DNA of 5,568 nucleotides from Casp-actino8 sp965659595 (GTDB lineage: Bacteria; Actinomycetota; Acidimicrobiia; Acidimicrobiales; Ilumatobacteraceae). Location: assembly GCA_965659595.1 (NCBI GenBank), contig CBFHWN010000110.1, positions 1 through 5,568 of the forward strand. The letters run 5' to 3'. Below the pieces are notes generated by a model. The model was not told the DNA's origin and did no database searches. It saw only the letters and a list, made by a program, of their open reading frames with translations. Positions 5,221-5,568 of the stretch are shown piece after piece. Positions within the stretch are counted from its first letter, which is position 1, and each line of letters begins with the position of its first letter. The position numbers were made by a program, and so were the translations under genes.

Positions 5221-5562
5221 GTGGCGAAGCGCTCCGAGGTGACCGACACCGAGAAACTCCCGATCGAGATGCTGAACGACCGATTGCTCGTTCGTATCCC
5301 CGAGAAGGAAGGCGAACGACGGAGCACCGGTGGGATCCTCATTCCGGCCACGGCTCTGTTGTCGAAGCGCCTGGTGTGGGCCGAGGTCGTGGCTCTCGGC
5401 CAGAACGTGCGGAGCGCCGAAGTCGGCGACCGGGTGCTCTTCAGTCCCGAAGATCGCTACGAGGTAGAAGTCGGTGGAAGCGACTACATCATGTTGCGAG
5501 AACGAGACATCCACGCCGTTGCGGCCACTCGAATCGAGTCGCACACCGGTCTGTATCTCTGA
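5221..5562 (+). CDS. GroES-like (Cpn10 family) protein, actinobacterial paralogue type
   Basis: A 113-residue protein with one Cpn10 fold. LPIEMLNDRLLVRI (13-26) is the first beta strand region, ERRSTGGILIP (32-42) corresponds to the GroES mobile loop with the GroEL-contacting hydrophobic tripeptide, AEVVALG and VGDRVLF (54-74) are core strands, and YIMLRERDIHAV (89-100) closes the domain. Canonical GroES has about 95-100 residues; this one has some 14 extra at the N-terminus and about a dozen at the C-terminus ending TGLYL. From memory, Streptomyces and relatives carry a paralogue with the same extensions and the same ending, distinct from the groES next to groEL. I infer this is that paralogue; binding to GroEL is untested. 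GTG at 5221 is preferred over ATG at 5269, which would cut the conserved LPI segment. No Shine-Dalgarno site is seen. No groEL precedes it, and only 6 bases follow. Confidence 0.88.
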   Translation: MAKRSEVTDTEKLPIEMLNDRLLVRIPEKEGERRSTGGILIPATALLSKRLVWAEVVALGQNVRSAEVGDRVLFSPEDRYEVEVGGSDYIMLRERDIHAVAATRIESHTGLYL

Positions 5563-5568
5563 CAGGCT

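Noticed and set aside
5221..5268. Shorter GroES-like protein starting at ATG 5269
   Set aside because: That start removes the conserved LPI segment that precedes the first strand and matches the paralogue family as I recall it; the lack of a Shine-Dalgarno site before either start does not favour the shorter form.
5184..5351. N-terminal extension of the - strand hydrolase to 5351
   Set aside because: It would be antisense to the GroES-like gene, is Ser/Arg rich without hydrolase features, and the hydrolase fold begins just after the ATG at 5183.
1..5568. Mobile element, CRISPR array, toxin-antitoxin or defence module
   Set aside because: All recognisable genes are metabolic or chaperone-like, there are no transposase, integrase or direct-repeat arrays, and base composition looks even throughout.

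Overview
The window is a dense, GC-rich (by eye about 60-65%) stretch of bacterial chromosome with eight protein-coding genes and almost no non-coding DNA. Very high GC, frequent GTG starts, 4-8 bp start/stop overlaps, absent or weak Shine-Dalgarno sites before some genes, and a GroES-like paralogue of a type I associate with actinobacteria point to an actinobacterium. An acidimicrobial-type lineage is my best guess, but this is from memory of family sequences, not a search.

Bases 2-2628 hold the middle and end of a histidine operon on the + strand: hisB (imidazoleglycerol-phosphate dehydratase, 5' end cut by the window), hisH, hisA and hisF. The last three overlap or abut their neighbours (4, 8 and 4 bp), so they should be translationally coupled. 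HisH releases ammonia from glutamine and passes it to HisF. HisA makes the HisF substrate PRFAR. HisF yields imidazole glycerol phosphate, which HisB dehydrates, and AICAR, which returns to purine synthesis. HisA has a His where bifunctional PriA carries its diagnostic Arg, so it looks monofunctional. No impA or hisI follows, unlike the usual actinobacterial order.

Bases 2639-4564 continue on the + strand with an MmuM-type homocysteine S-methyltransferase, 10 nt after hisF, and an aldo/keto reductase of the potassium-channel beta-subunit-like type, 9 nt further on. They may be read through from the his genes, but the reductase also has a candidate -10 box placed for a leaderless transcript.

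Bases 4542-5183 on the - strand encode a small alpha/beta hydrolase (COG2945-like) whose 3' end overlaps the reductase by 23 bp. A 9-bp inverted repeat at 4563-4604, beginning in the reductase stop codon, may end or stabilise the + strand transcript.

Bases 5221-5562 on the + strand encode a stand-alone GroES-like protein, divergent from the hydrolase. The short gap between them carries a perfect palindrome that reads as a -10 element in both directions.

I see no mobile element, CRISPR array, RNA gene or defence system. The genes are ordinary metabolism. The second-look items are small regulatory structures and the operon composition, not a new system.
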